In this document: piece after piece, positions 35,195 through 45,072 of the stretch | Position numbering within the stretch: the stretch's first letter is position 1 | Layout of the letters: each line of letters starts with the position of its first letter | Source: Muriicola sp. Z0-33 | GTDB lineage: Bacteria > Bacteroidota > Bacteroidia > Flavobacteriales > Flavobacteriaceae | DNA length: 64,000 nt | Reading direction: 5' to 3' | Assembly: GCF_026126425.1 (NCBI RefSeq) | Contig: NZ_JAFMPW010000003.1 | Coordinates: 62,001 to 126,000 of the forward strand | Position numbers and translations under genes: made by a program | Notes under the pieces: generated by a model | The model's database searches: none | Seen by the model: the letters and a program-made list of their open reading frames with translations, nothing else | What the model was told of the DNA's origin: nothing

Positions 35195-37156
35195 ATGTAT
35201 AATACATTAAAAATGGCTGAATTAGCATCAAAACCAGAACTTGCAAGCTTTCCTATCGACGAGGAATCCTTAAAGTTTGAAAAAATTGACACCCACATTC
35301 ACGAGAGTTCAGAACAGGCCTCTTTTTATGTTGCCAATGAGATTGCGGAATTAATCAGGCAGCGACAAAAACAAGGCAAAACAGTAGTTTTAGGACTAGC
35401 TACAGGTTCTACTCCGACCAAGATGTACGACTTTTTAGTGAAATTCCATAAAGAAGAGGGACTGAGCTTTAAAAATGTGATCACCTTCAATCTGGATGAG
35501 TATTTTCCAATGGAACCGGATTCTATCCATAGTTATGTTTGCTTTATGAACGAACATTTGTTTGATCATATAGATATAAAGAAAAGCAACATAAATATCC
35601 CGGATGGCACCTTAGATAAAGAAGATGTAAAAGATTTTTGCAAGGACTATGAACAAAAGATTCTAGACGCCGGGGGTATCGATATCCAGATACTGGGAAT
35701 TGGTAGAACGGGTCATATAGGATTTAACGAGCCAGGGTCTTCTATTAGTAGCAAGACCAGAATGGTAAGATTAGACAGGGTTACAAGATTGGATGCCGCT
35801 AGCGACTTTTTTGGATTGGAAAATGTTCCTTCCAAGGCCATCACCATGGGTGTTGGTACCATAATGGCCGCCAAGCGTATCGTTCTAATGGCCTGGGGAG
35901 AGGGTAAAGCCGGTATAATTAAACAAGCTGTTGAAGGGGAAATCAGAGAATCTGTACCTGCAACTTTCCTTCAAAACCACGGGAATTGCGACTTTATTAT
36001 TGATGCTGCAGCTGCATCAGACCTTACAAGAATAAGTACACCCTGGTTGGTGACCGATTGTAAATGGACAGATGGACTTATCAAAAGGGCAACTATCTGG
36101 CTTTCTGAAAAATTAAGTAAAGCCATTTTAAAGCTCACCAATGAGGACTACAATGAATACGGAATGGGAAGCCTCATAGCTGAGATTGGTTCTGCAGAGC
36201 ATATTAACTTAAAAGTATTTAATCAGCTTCAACGCACCATAACGGGTTGGCCCGGAGGCAAACCCAATGCAGATGATAGCAGTCGGCCTGAACGCAAGGA
36301 CCCCTACCCTAAAACTTCATTGATATTCAGTCCACACCCGGATGACGACGTCATCTCTATGGGGGGTACTTTATTGCGCCTTGTAGATCAGGGACACGAA
36401 GTGCATGTAGCCTATCAGACTTCAGGAAACATTGCCGTTTTTGATGACGAAGTAATTAGATTCCTGGATTTTGCGACGGATGTTCAGGAGCATGATTTGG
36501 AATTGCAGGAACAATTTAAAAAGGTTCGGGAATTCTTAAGCAACAAATTACCGGGGCAGGTAGACAGTCCGGAAATCCAAAATTTCAAAGGCTTGATCAG
36601 AAAAGGCGAAGCCCTGGCTGCTTGCAGGTATTGTGGCGTTGAAGAAAAAAATGCCCATTTTCAAAACCTGCCTTTCTACGAAACGGGTACGGTAAAGAAA
36701 AAGCCGCATTCGGCCGCAGATGTACAACTGACGTACGACCTTCTTAATAAGGTTAAACCGCATCAGATTTTTGCCGCAGGTGACCTTTCAGATCCTCATG
36801 GTACACACCGTGTGTGTCTTCAGATAATTTACGAGGCAATAGATCGCCTGGTAAAAGAGAAGGCAGACTGGATAAACGATTGCTATTTGTGGTTATATAG
36901 AGGCGCATGGCAAGAATGGGATATCGCGGATATGGAGATGACCATCCCCATTGGGCCCAAGGATATGGAACGAAAGAAAAATGCAATTTTTAAACACCAG
37001 TCGCAAAAAGATGCTGCAATGTTTCCCGGTAACGATTCCAGAGAGTTCTGGCAAAGAGCGGAACAACGTAATACGGAAACAGCAATTAAGTATAACGCCC
37101 TGGGAATGGCCGAGTATGAAGCCATGGAGGGTTTTGTGAGATATAAGTTTAACTAG
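35195..37156 (+). CDS. nagB: NagB-like deaminase fused to a PIG-L-type deacetylase domain
   Basis: The product has 653 residues from the ATG at 35195; an ATG at 35213 is possible. Residues 45-310 are a glucosamine-6-phosphate deaminase domain: GLATGSTPTKMY, NLDEY (Asp101), GIGRTGHIGFNEP (His174, Glu179). The position of E. coli Asp141, part of the catalytic relay, is Thr172 here. Residues from about 375 form a PIG-L/LmbE domain with the zinc motif HPDDD (381-385) and PHGTHR (His535, His538). PIG-L enzymes remove acetyl from N-acetylglucosamine groups, so the fusion may turn GlcNAc-6-P into GlcN-6-P and then fructose-6-P. Similar fusions are known in Bacteroidota; the bifunctional role is inference. 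Confidence 0.88.
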   Translation: MYNTLKMAELASKPELASFPIDEESLKFEKIDTHIHESSEQASFYVANEIAELIRQRQKQGKTVVLGLATGSTPTKMYDFLVKFHKEEGLSFKNVITFNLDEYFPMEPDSIHSYVCFMNEHLFDHIDIKKSNINIPDGTLDKEDVKDFCKDYEQKILDAGGIDIQILGIGRTGHIGFNEPGSSISSKTRMVRLDRVTRLDAASDFFGLENVPSKAITMGVGTIMAAKRIVLMAWGEGKAGIIKQAVEGEIRESVPATFLQNHGNCDFIIDAAAASDLTRISTPWLVTDCKWTDGLIKRATIWLSEKLSKAILKLTNEDYNEYGMGSLIAEIGSAEHINLKVFNQLQRTITGWPGGKPNADDSSRPERKDPYPKTSLIFSPHPDDDVISMGGTLLRLVDQGHEVHVAYQTSGNIAVFDDEVIRFLDFATDVQEHDLELQEQFKKVREFLSNKLPGQVDSPEIQNFKGLIRKGEALAACRYCGVEEKNAHFQNLPFYETGTVKKKPHSAADVQLTYDLLNKVKPHQIFAAGDLSDPHGTHRVCLQIIYEAIDRLVKEKADWINDCYLWLYRGAWQEWDIADMEMTIPIGPKDMERKKNAIFKHQSQKDAAMFPGNDSREFWQRAEQRNTETAIKYNALGMAEYEAMEGFVRYKFN

Positions 37157-37176
37157 AACGTTTTAATTCATGAAGC

Positions 37177-37214
37177 AAAAGGTCTATTTTTGAAACAAAT
37201 AGGCCTTTTCTTTT
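37177..37214 (+). terminator. Terminator or attenuator after the nagB fusion
   Basis: A 13-pair stem with one G-U pair (37177-37189 with 37197-37209) and a seven-base loop is followed by a T-rich tract. It lies 20 bases past the stop and just before the next gene, so some read-through is likely. Confidence 0.75.
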
Positions 37215-37224
37215 TAATGACGCA

Positions 37225-38757
37225 ATGATCAAAAAAATTGCCTTCCTTTTTGTCCTTTTACTCAGCTCATGTTCTTTGTTTAAATCTAATATCCCCCAAC
37301 CCAAAAGAGAATTCAGAGGCGTTTGGATCGCAACGGTAGTCAATATAGACTGGCCCAAAAATGGTGCAGATCCCTGGGAAAAGCAGAAAACAGATTACCT
37401 CAATATCCTTAACTTCTACCAGGACTTAAATTTTAATGCAGTGGTTGTTCAGATCCGGGCAGCCGGGGACGCCTTTTATCCATCCCAATTCGCTCCCTGG
37501 TCCAGATATTTAACCGGAAAAGAAGGAGTTGCACCCAAGACCGAACAAGATCCTTTGAAATGGATGATAAGGGAAGCGCATAGCCGGGGGTTCGAATTTC
37601 ATGCCTGGCTTAACCCCTACAGGGCTACTTTTGACCTAAAAACAGAGCGGCTTGCTGAAAGCCACGACTATAATCAACATCCGGAATGGATGTTTAAATA
37701 CGGTAAAAAATACTACTACGATCCGGGAATCCCTGAGGTTCAGGAACACCTGGTAAAAATAATGAATGAAGTAGTGACCAACTACGATGTGGACGCCCTG
37801 CACTTCGACGATTACTTTTATCCATATAAAATTAGCAATGAAGTTATACCTGATTCCCAGACCTTTGCTGCAAACGCACATTCAGGACAATCATTAGCCG
37901 ATTGGAGACGCAGTAATATTGATTCTCTCGTTTCAAAAGTGCAGCGCGAAATTAAACTTACCAAACCCTGGGTGCAATTTGGTATTAGTCCGTTTGGCGT
38001 TTGGAAAAATAAAGCTACGGATCCTATGGGATCTGATACCAGGGCAGGTCAGACCACATATGAAGATCTTTACGCCGATCCTCTTTTATGGATGAAAGAA
38101 GAATGGATAGATTATTTGGCACCCCAGGTGTACTGGAGCATGGACCTGGAAGTTGCTTCTTACAAAAAAATAGTAGACTGGTGGGCAAATGATTCTATAC
38201 GCAGCAACATCTATATTGGCAATGCAGCTTATAAGATCAGGAACAATGCCGACGAGGCATGGAACGACAAGAAAGAATTACCTAATCAATTGTTATTTGC
38301 CAGAAATAAGGAACGAATTCAGGGGAATGTCTTCTTTAGTGCCAAATCTATACTCAATGATCATCAGGATGTGGTAAAGTACATTAAAAAGAAGTACTAC
38401 AAGTTTCCAGCACTCCCCCCGGAATTTCCTTATAAGCTTGGGGCTGCTAAAAACGCTGTACATATTACAAACTTCACAAGAGAGAAAAATTTCTATCGTT
38501 TCAATTTCACCAGTACCGGCACGTATCAGTATGCTCTTGTTTACAAAGCAAAAAAGACATCTGATCAAAATTCAATTCATCCAAGAAAATTAATAGACAA
38601 AATATATTTAGACAGCCGTAATTCATTTACCCTTGGCAGGTGGTTGCTGCACAAAAAAAAAGACCTTGCCATTACTTTTCTGGACCATTATGGGATAGAA
38701 ACCGATCCTATTGTCTTAAATTTAAACGAAATCAACCAATATGATACAAAAGAATAA
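37225..38757 (+). CDS. GH10-like (DUF187/YngK-type) glycoside hydrolase lipoprotein
   Basis: The product has 510 residues. A lipoprotein signal (KKIAFLFVLLLSSC, Cys16) is followed by the glycosyl-hydrolase-like 10 domain: REFRGVWIATVVNIDWPKNG, then NFNAVVVQIRAAGDAFYPS, HAWLNPYRATF, DVDALHFDDYFYPY and FGISPFGVWKNK, continuing to about 400, with a C-terminal beta domain. The family is a TIM barrel acting on cell-wall or amino-sugar glycans. Its place between NagB and the AmpG-like importer suggests it cuts peptidoglycan fragments at the cell surface. It overlaps the permease start by 17 bases. Confidence 0.88.
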   Translation: MIKKIAFLFVLLLSSCSLFKSNIPQPKREFRGVWIATVVNIDWPKNGADPWEKQKTDYLNILNFYQDLNFNAVVVQIRAAGDAFYPSQFAPWSRYLTGKEGVAPKTEQDPLKWMIREAHSRGFEFHAWLNPYRATFDLKTERLAESHDYNQHPEWMFKYGKKYYYDPGIPEVQEHLVKIMNEVVTNYDVDALHFDDYFYPYKISNEVIPDSQTFAANAHSGQSLADWRRSNIDSLVSKVQREIKLTKPWVQFGISPFGVWKNKATDPMGSDTRAGQTTYEDLYADPLLWMKEEWIDYLAPQVYWSMDLEVASYKKIVDWWANDSIRSNIYIGNAAYKIRNNADEAWNDKKELPNQLLFARNKERIQGNVFFSAKSILNDHQDVVKYIKKKYYKFPALPPEFPYKLGAAKNAVHITNFTREKNFYRFNFTSTGTYQYALVYKAKKTSDQNSIHPRKLIDKIYLDSRNSFTLGRWLLHKKKDLAITFLDHYGIETDPIVLNLNEINQYDTKE

Positions 38758-40012
38758 GTGGGCCTGGGCCTGGGTACCCATCCTCTACTTCACACAAGGC
38801 CTGCCATATGTCATGGTAGTTACCGTATCCGTAATTATGTACAAGAAATTAGGTGTAAGTAACGCAGACATCGGTTTGTATACCAGTTGGTTGTACCTGC
38901 CATGGGTGATTAAACCATTATGGAGCCCTTTTGTAGATTTAAAAAGCACTAAAAGGAATTGGTTCCTGGGGTCCCAATTGGTGATCTCTCTTGCTTTGTT
39001 AGGCGTGGGCCTTACCTTGCCTACCAATATATTCTTTGTCACCTCCCTTGCCTGTTTTTGGATGGCCGCATTCGCCTCTGCCACCCATGACATTGCTGCC
39101 GATGGTTACTACATGATAGGGCTTACCGAAGAGAAACAATCGTTCTTCGTTGGAATGAGAAGCACCTTTTACAAGCTTGCCACGGTTACCGGGCAGGGGC
39201 TATTGGTGATCCTTGCCGGGTTTTTGGAGAATCGGTACGGAGACAATACCAAAGCCTGGTCTTATACCATGATTTGTGCTGCATTTTTAATGTTATTATT
39301 GACAATTTCCAATTTCATTGCTACACCCAAATTTGAATCCTCTTCAGCGATCAAACTAGACAAACCAAAAAGCTTTATGGAAGTCTTTGTTTCGTTTTTC
39401 AAGAAACCGGGAATGGGCATTGCGCTTACATTTATATTATTTTTCAGGCTTGGAGAGTCTCAATTGGTAAAAATGGCATCGCCTTTTCTATTAGATCCAA
39501 CATCTGTAGGAGGCTTGGGCTATACTACTTCGGAAGTAGGCACAATATACGGAACAATAGGGGTAATTATGTTGACAGTAGGGGGTATCCTGGGGGGAAT
39601 ACTCATCTCCAAACACGGATTAAAGAAATGGATGTTGCCCATGTTGCTGGCCCTGAATGCTCCCAATGCTTTGTATGCCTTGTTAGCACTTACAAAAACT
39701 ACTAATATTATAGCGGTAACTACTACGGTGATTATCGAGCAATTTGGCTATGGCTTTGGAATTGCAGGTTTTATGGTCTACCTCATCTATATTGCCGAAG
39801 GTAAATCTAAAACCTCTCATTATGCCCTGGCTACCGGGTTTATGGCCCTGGGGATGATGCTTCCGGGGCTTATTAGTGGCTTAATGCAGGAGTGGCTGGG
39901 CTACGGCGGCTTTTTTGTATGGGTGGTCATTGCTGCATTCCCTGCAATTCTTATGTTGAAATATGTAAAATACCCCCCTGATTTTGGCATGGCCAAAGGT
40001 AAAATTGAATAA
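38741..40012 (+). CDS. ampG: AmpG-like MFS muropeptide importer
   Basis: The product has 423 residues and about twelve membrane segments. The N-terminal WVPILYFTQGLPYVMVVTVS and the loop after helix 2 (WLYLPWVIKPLWSPFVDLK) are typical of the AmpG branch of the major facilitator superfamily, and so is DIAADGYYMIGLTEE. AmpG carries GlcNAc-anhydroMurNAc peptides into the cytosol. Its genes on either side (GH10-like, NagZ-like, AnmK) support this substrate. Confidence 0.88.
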   Translation: MIQKNKWAWAWVPILYFTQGLPYVMVVTVSVIMYKKLGVSNADIGLYTSWLYLPWVIKPLWSPFVDLKSTKRNWFLGSQLVISLALLGVGLTLPTNIFFVTSLACFWMAAFASATHDIAADGYYMIGLTEEKQSFFVGMRSTFYKLATVTGQGLLVILAGFLENRYGDNTKAWSYTMICAAFLMLLLTISNFIATPKFESSSAIKLDKPKSFMEVFVSFFKKPGMGIALTFILFFRLGESQLVKMASPFLLDPTSVGGLGYTTSEVGTIYGTIGVIMLTVGGILGGILISKHGLKKWMLPMLLALNAPNALYALLALTKTTNIIAVTTTVIIEQFGYGFGIAGFMVYLIYIAEGKSKTSHYALATGFMALGMMLPGLISGLMQEWLGYGGFFVWVVIAAFPAILMLKYVKYPPDFGMAKGKIE

Positions 40013-40013
40013 T

Positions 40014-41612
40014 ATGTTCCCTTATCATAAAGCTTCAAATATCCTCAGTGTAAAAGAAAAAATAGGACAATTGTTTATGCCCGCTGCATTTATAAATGAC
40101 AGCGAAGAGGACATTCAAAAGTTAGAAAAACTTATAAAAGAGCACTGCGTTGGAGGTCTGTGCTTTTTCCATAGCAAGGCAAGTGCTGCAACCAATTATG
40201 AAGGCAAGCAAGAGGTCTTTTACAATGAGGAAAGTTTCAACATCTTAAAGTTGCTCATTATACGCTACCAGAAAGCAGCAAAATATCCCTTGCTCATTAG
40301 CATAGACGCCGAGTGGGGACTTGCAATGCGCATAGAAAATACCCCGCAATATCCTTATGCTCTTAGTCTTGGAGCAATACAGGGCCATACAGAACTCATT
40401 CATCAAATGGGAAGGAATATAGCCAAAGACTGCATGCTGGCAGGTATTCACTGGAATTTGGCACCCGTTGCAGACATTAACAACAACCCCGATAATCCGG
40501 TTATCGGGTACCGCTCATTTGGAGAAAATAAAACCAGCGTGACAGAGAAAGCCGTGGCTTATATGCAAGGGATGCAAGCAGAAGGACTGCTTACCAGTGT
40601 TAAACATTTTCCCGGCCATGGAGATACAGCCACAGATTCTCATTTAGGGCTCCCGCTTATAGATAAATCCAAAGAAGAACTTTGGCAAAACGAGTTGCTT
40701 CCTTTTCAGGAATTGATAAATAAGGGAGTTGATGCTGTTATGGTAGGACACCTGTCTGTTCCGGCGTTGGCAGAAGGCAAAACCCTGTCTTCGAGCATTT
40801 CGAAAGAAATGATTAAGGGATTACTACGCAGTGAGATGGGATTTAAAGGTGTTGTAATTTCTGATGCTCTGAATATGCATGCTGTATCGAAAAATTATTC
40901 GGAAAAAGGGCAATTGGAATGGCTTGCTTTTGATGCCGGAAACGACATTTTATGCTTTGCAGAACATACAGCAGAGGGTATTGATAAAATATTTCAGCAT
41001 GCAGCTGAAGCTCAGATTGAAGCAAGTTTCCAGAGAATTTGGGAGCTAAAGGAAAAAGCCATAACCAATGCACCACCCGCTTCAAAGGACCTCACAAATC
41101 CTTTAGCACTCAACCGGGAAATGGCTATAAATAGTCTGAGCCTCCATATAGGCACTGTTGCAGATGTTGACATCTTTAAAAATAGTGGGTTCACCGGCGT
41201 GCACATCTCTGACCAGGATAATACTACTTTCTTTAAAGGAATTCAGAGTAAAATAGACTTTAGCTGGTATGCTACAGCCCACACATCCCCGGAAGAGATA
41301 ATTAAAACATTAGACAAATCAGCTAATATTTTAATTGGCCTTTACCCTCCTAAAGCAAAACCTCTGGACAATTTTGGGATATCCGAAGGAAATATAAACC
41401 TGATCAATACCCTAATAACTCATAAAAATGTCATTCTTTACCTCTTTGGGAATCCTTATGCCCTGGATCTTTTGGCTTTAGATAAATTAAAAGCATTGAT
41501 AATAGCTTATCAGGATTTTCCCGTTTTTCAGGAAAATGCGGCAAAACATTTTCTTGGTGAAGTAATAGCCCCCGGTAAGTTGCCAATTACATTAAACAAA
41601 GTATTATCATGA
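40014..41612 (+). CDS. nagZ: GH3 beta-N-acetylhexosaminidase NagZ-like, with extra C-terminal domain
   Basis: The ATG at 40014, two bases after the permease stop codon ends, was chosen; the frame is open to 39984. The product has 532 residues. The GH3 barrel (about 1-335) shows IGQLFMPAA, SIDAEWGLAMR, the KHFPGHGDTATDSH loop that supplies the catalytic His-Asp dyad, and GFKGVVISDALNMHAV with the Asp nucleophile. A further 190 residues form an alpha/beta domain like the GH3 C-terminal domain. It would split GlcNAc from anhydro-MurNAc after uptake. No signal peptide is present, which fits cytosolic NagZ. It overlaps anmK by four bases. Confidence 0.9.
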   Translation: MFPYHKASNILSVKEKIGQLFMPAAFINDSEEDIQKLEKLIKEHCVGGLCFFHSKASAATNYEGKQEVFYNEESFNILKLLIIRYQKAAKYPLLISIDAEWGLAMRIENTPQYPYALSLGAIQGHTELIHQMGRNIAKDCMLAGIHWNLAPVADINNNPDNPVIGYRSFGENKTSVTEKAVAYMQGMQAEGLLTSVKHFPGHGDTATDSHLGLPLIDKSKEELWQNELLPFQELINKGVDAVMVGHLSVPALAEGKTLSSSISKEMIKGLLRSEMGFKGVVISDALNMHAVSKNYSEKGQLEWLAFDAGNDILCFAEHTAEGIDKIFQHAAEAQIEASFQRIWELKEKAITNAPPASKDLTNPLALNREMAINSLSLHIGTVADVDIFKNSGFTGVHISDQDNTTFFKGIQSKIDFSWYATAHTSPEEIIKTLDKSANILIGLYPPKAKPLDNFGISEGNINLINTLITHKNVILYLFGNPYALDLLALDKLKALIIAYQDFPVFQENAAKHFLGEVIAPGKLPITLNKVLS

Positions 41613-42685
41613 AGAAATACAAGGTAATAGGATTAATGTCAGGGACCTCATTAGACGGACTAGATCTGGGATATTTTCATCTTTGGAAGGAGGATGAAAA
41701 ATGGAATTATGAAATCCTGGCAACAAAAAGTGTTTCCTATGATCAGGAATTTAAAGCAAAACTTAAGGATGCCATTTATTTAAAGGCAGATGAATTATTG
41801 ATTTTTCACAATTCCTACGGTCAATGGCTGGGTGAACAAACCAAAACATTTATAATTGATAACCACCTGGAGGTAGATCTGGTTTCGAGCCATGGTCATA
41901 CCACCCATCATCAGCCTCAAAACGGACTCACGTTTCAGATAGGGTCCGGACAGCATCTGGCCAATACCAGTGGTTATTGTACGGTTTGCGATTTTAGAAG
42001 TAATGATGTCGCCCTCGGTGGTGAAGGAGCTCCTTTGGTTCCAATTGGAGACAAGCTCTTATTAGATCAATATGATTTTTGCCTCAACCTGGGCGGTATC
42101 AGCAATATTTCTTTTGACCACCACGGGCAAAGGGTTGCTTATGATGTGGGGCTGGCAAATATGGTCCTAAATCACATCACGGCTAAAAAAGGGCTGGCCT
42201 ATGACAAGGGAGGGGAATTGGCCGCTAAAGGCAGTATTAATACAAATATGCTTAAACAGCTAAACGCCCTCGAATACTACAAATTGGCCTTTCCAAAATC
42301 TACAGGTTATGAATGGTTTGTGGAAAAGGTGGTTCCCATAGTGGAAAATACTCAGGACAGCATTGAGAATTTATTGCATACGTCCATCCACCATATATGT
42401 GATCAGCTGGCCATACAAATATCCACTAATGCCGTTAAAGATAATAGCAGACTTTTGGTCACAGGGGGTGGCGCTTTAAACACGTTTTTGATGAATACCC
42501 TTCAGGATAAATTAGGGAGAGAAATAGAGGTGGTTATTCCCCATAAATTACTTGTCGAATTTAAGGAAGCGCTGGTCTTTGCATTAATGGCAGTTCTCAG
42601 GTTAGAAAATACAACCAATGTTTTTAGTTCTGTTACTGGTGCTTCAAAGGATTCTTGCAGTGGGGTGGTATATTTTCCCTCATAA
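41609..42685 (+). CDS. anmK: Anhydro-N-acetylmuramic acid kinase AnmK
   Basis: The product has 358 residues. The phosphate-binding motif GLMSGTSLDGLDLGYF opens the protein and is diagnostic; NLGGISNIS and DVGLANMVLN follow, and LLVTGGGALNTFLM ends the ASKHA fold. It opens the 1,6-anhydro ring and phosphorylates it with ATP, giving MurNAc-6-P, the substrate of MurQ. It overlaps nagZ by ATGA, so the two are translationally coupled. It is the last gene of the recycling operon. Confidence 0.96.
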   Translation: MKKYKVIGLMSGTSLDGLDLGYFHLWKEDEKWNYEILATKSVSYDQEFKAKLKDAIYLKADELLIFHNSYGQWLGEQTKTFIIDNHLEVDLVSSHGHTTHHQPQNGLTFQIGSGQHLANTSGYCTVCDFRSNDVALGGEGAPLVPIGDKLLLDQYDFCLNLGGISNISFDHHGQRVAYDVGLANMVLNHITAKKGLAYDKGGELAAKGSINTNMLKQLNALEYYKLAFPKSTGYEWFVEKVVPIVENTQDSIENLLHTSIHHICDQLAIQISTNAVKDNSRLLVTGGGALNTFLMNTLQDKLGREIEVVIPHKLLVEFKEALVFALMAVLRLENTTNVFSSVTGASKDSCSGVVYFPS

Positions 42686-42725
42686 AACCTGACAGCAAGG
42701 GTCAAAAAAGTATAATCGAATTGCG

Positions 42726-42733
42726 TATTTTTG
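42726..42733 (+). promoter_or_regulatory. -7 box TATTTTTG before udk
   Basis: A TAnnTTTG match 17 bases before the udk ATG at 42751, indicating that a new transcription unit starts here. Confidence 0.55.
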
Positions 42734-42750
42734 AATCAAATTAAACAAGC

Positions 42751-43359
42751 ATGCTCATAATAGGGATTGCAGGGGGAACAGGCTGTGGTAAAACTACGGT
42801 GGTCAGTCAGATTATTAATGAATTGCCAAAAGGAGAAGTAGGCATTATTTCTCAGGATTCCTATTACAATGATCTGTCGCATCTTTCTTATGCGGAGCGG
42901 GCAAACATTAATTTTGATCATCCCCAGGCTATTGATTTTGAGCTTTTAGCCGCTCATCTGGCCACTTTAAGATCCGGACGACCCATTGAACAGCCGGTAT
43001 ACTCCTTTCCAGAGCATAACCGTACCAAAGACACCATACTAACACATCCCAGGAAGGTGATGATAGTTGAAGGAATTCTTATTATGACCAATCCGATGAT
43101 CAGAGAGATGTTCGATATTAAAATCTATGTGCATGCAGATTCTGATGAACGCCTTATTCGCAGGCTAAAACGAGATATCAATGAACGCGGCAGGGATTTG
43201 CAGGAGGTATTAAACAGGTATCAGAATACCTTAAAACCAATGCACGATCAATTTATCGAACCAACAAAAGAATACGCTGATATTATTATCCCTAATAACA
43301 AATACAATACAGTGGCAGTAGATATAGTGCGGACAATAATTAACGAAAGACTGGCTTAA
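42751..43359 (+). CDS. udk: Uridine kinase
   Basis: The product has 202 residues. The P-loop GIAGGTGCGKTT lies at 5-16, followed by QDSYYNDLSH, INFDHPQAIDFELL and EQPVYSFPEHNRT, all standard for uridine/cytidine kinases. It phosphorylates uridine or cytidine to the monophosphate in pyrimidine salvage. It lies five bases before the FtsB/DivIC-like gene, a linkage that seems regular in Flavobacteriia. Confidence 0.95.
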   Translation: MLIIGIAGGTGCGKTTVVSQIINELPKGEVGIISQDSYYNDLSHLSYAERANINFDHPQAIDFELLAAHLATLRSGRPIEQPVYSFPEHNRTKDTILTHPRKVMIVEGILIMTNPMIREMFDIKIYVHADSDERLIRRLKRDINERGRDLQEVLNRYQNTLKPMHDQFIEPTKEYADIIIPNNKYNTVAVDIVRTIINERLA

Positions 43360-43364
43360 GATTC

Positions 43365-43703
43365 ATGGGGTGGAAGGAAATCAAAAAAAAGAAGTGGTTT
43401 GCATGGATTAGCAATATCTATGTAATTGTCCTAACTGTCTTTCTGATTTGGATGCTGTTTTTTGATACCAACTCATTACTAATACATTGGGAGCTTCGTA
43501 AAGAGATTAAAAAGCTCGAAAAACAGCAGGAATTCTTAAAAGAGCAAATTGAAACGGACAGGGCAATTATTAATAAATTATCTGATCCCAAAGAGCTCGA
43601 AAAATTTGCCAGAGAACAGTATTACCTTAAGAAAAAGAATGAAGAAATTTATTTGATAGAATACGAGGACAGTCTTAAAAATGTCAAAAATGAAGAAGAC
43701 TAA
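43365..43703 (+). CDS. FtsB/DivIC-like septum formation initiator
   Basis: The product has 112 residues: a short basic cytosolic tail, one membrane helix (ISNIYVIVLTVFLIWMLFF, about 15-35), then a coiled coil (WELRKEIKKLEKQQEFLKEQ) and the C-terminal DPKELEKFAREQYYLKK motif common to FtsB and DivIC. It belongs to the divisome FtsQ-B-L complex. Its end overlaps the mutase small-subunit gene by 23 bases. Confidence 0.9.
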   Translation: MGWKEIKKKKWFAWISNIYVIVLTVFLIWMLFFDTNSLLIHWELRKEIKKLEKQQEFLKEQIETDRAIINKLSDPKELEKFAREQYYLKKKNEEIYLIEYEDSLKNVKNEED

Positions 43704-45072
43704 TTTATTCGAAGAATTTCAGGATGTTTCCTCTAAAAGCTGGAAACAAAAGATCCAGTTCGATCTAAAAGGGGCAGATTATAATAAAAACCTCATCTGG
43801 AATGCTCCCGAAGGAATTCCGATAAAACCCTATTATCATCAGGACGATCTTAGCAGCTCCACACCAACACCAAAATTACCAGAGCAATGGCTCGTGGGGC
43901 AAACCATTGTAGTTGCCGACACAATAAAAGCAAATCTCAAGGCATTAGATGCTTTAGAACGGGGGGCGGAAAGCCTTTCATTTACTATTCCGTCCAGTGA
44001 CCTTAATATCAAGGAATTATTACAGGGCATTAACCTTGAACAAATACCGATCCATTTTCAATTTCAATTCTTATCTGATTCCTACATTGTTGAGCTACAG
44101 AAAATACCCGGACTATCTGCTCAGAATACCTATCTGAATATCGATACTATTGGAAATTTAGGCAGAAGTGGTAATTGGTATAAAAGCCTTGAGAAAGACC
44201 AGTCAGAACTTTCTTCAATTTTAACTGCATATCCTGAATTAAATTCAGTTGCGGTTGATATGTCTCTTTATCAGAATGCCGGAGCTAATATGGTACAGCA
44301 GTTGGCTTATGGAATTGCTCATGCCAATGAATACCTGAATTTGATCAACCAAAAGGGTATTTCTTTCAGTAAGCTGGGCGCTTTCAATTTTAAAGTGTCA
44401 ATTGGTGGAAATTACTTTTTTGAAATAGCCAAAATAAGAGCCCTGAGAATTTTATGGCAGCGTCTTGGCAAAGAATACAATCTAACAAAAGATTGCCATA
44501 TCACGGCCACCCCCAGCCTGCGAAACAAAACCATTTACGACTACAATACCAATTTGCTTAGGACGACCATGGAAAATATGGCAGGTGTCCTGGGAGGTGC
44601 CAATACCATAAATTGCCTTCCTTACGATGCTATTTATCACAACGAAAATGAGTTTGGGGAACGCATTGCCAGGAATCAGCTCCTTATCCTAAAACACGAA
44701 AGCCATTTAGATAAGGTAACCAACGCAGCCGAAGGGGCTTATTATATAGAAAAGTTAACAGCACAACTTGCCGAAAAGGCACTGACTTTATTTAAAAACA
44801 TTGAAGCCGGAGGTGGCTTTTTAAAACAACTTAAAGATCACATTATTCAGAAAAAAATAGCTGAAAGCGCAGAAAGAGAATTAGCATTATTTAATGACGG
44901 GCAAAATGTTTTGGTCGGTACTAATGCCTACCAAAATAAAAGGGATACCATGAAAGACGAGCTGCAGCTTAAACCCTTTGTGAAGAACAATCCCAGAAAA
45001 ACCCTTATTGCCCCTATCATTGAAAAAAGACTGGCCGAAGAATTGGAATTAGACAGATTGAAAGATGAGTAG
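43681..45072 (+). CDS. mutA: Methylmalonyl-CoA mutase small (beta) subunit
   Basis: The product has 463 residues. The N-terminal [20 protein letters not shown] and the barrel stretch ([42 protein letters not shown]) match the catalytically inactive subunit of methylmalonyl-CoA mutase. It stops where the vestigial B12-binding domain of longer homologues would begin, so it is a barrel-only form. It pairs with the large subunit encoded next, whose start overlaps by eight bases. An ATG three codons in (43690) is also possible. Confidence 0.93.
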   Translation: MSKMKKTNLFEEFQDVSSKSWKQKIQFDLKGADYNKNLIWNAPEGIPIKPYYHQDDLSSSTPTPKLPEQWLVGQTIVVADTIKANLKALDALERGAESLSFTIPSSDLNIKELLQGINLEQIPIHFQFQFLSDSYIVELQKIPGLSAQNTYLNIDTIGNLGRSGNWYKSLEKDQSELSSILTAYPELNSVAVDMSLYQNAGANMVQQLAYGIAHANEYLNLINQKGISFSKLGAFNFKVSIGGNYFFEIAKIRALRILWQRLGKEYNLTKDCHITATPSLRNKTIYDYNTNLLRTTMENMAGVLGGANTINCLPYDAIYHNENEFGERIARNQLLILKHESHLDKVTNAAEGAYYIEKLTAQLAEKALTLFKNIEAGGGFLKQLKDHIIQKKIAESAERELALFNDGQNVLVGTNAYQNKRDTMKDELQLKPFVKNNPRKTLIAPIIEKRLAEELELDRLKDE

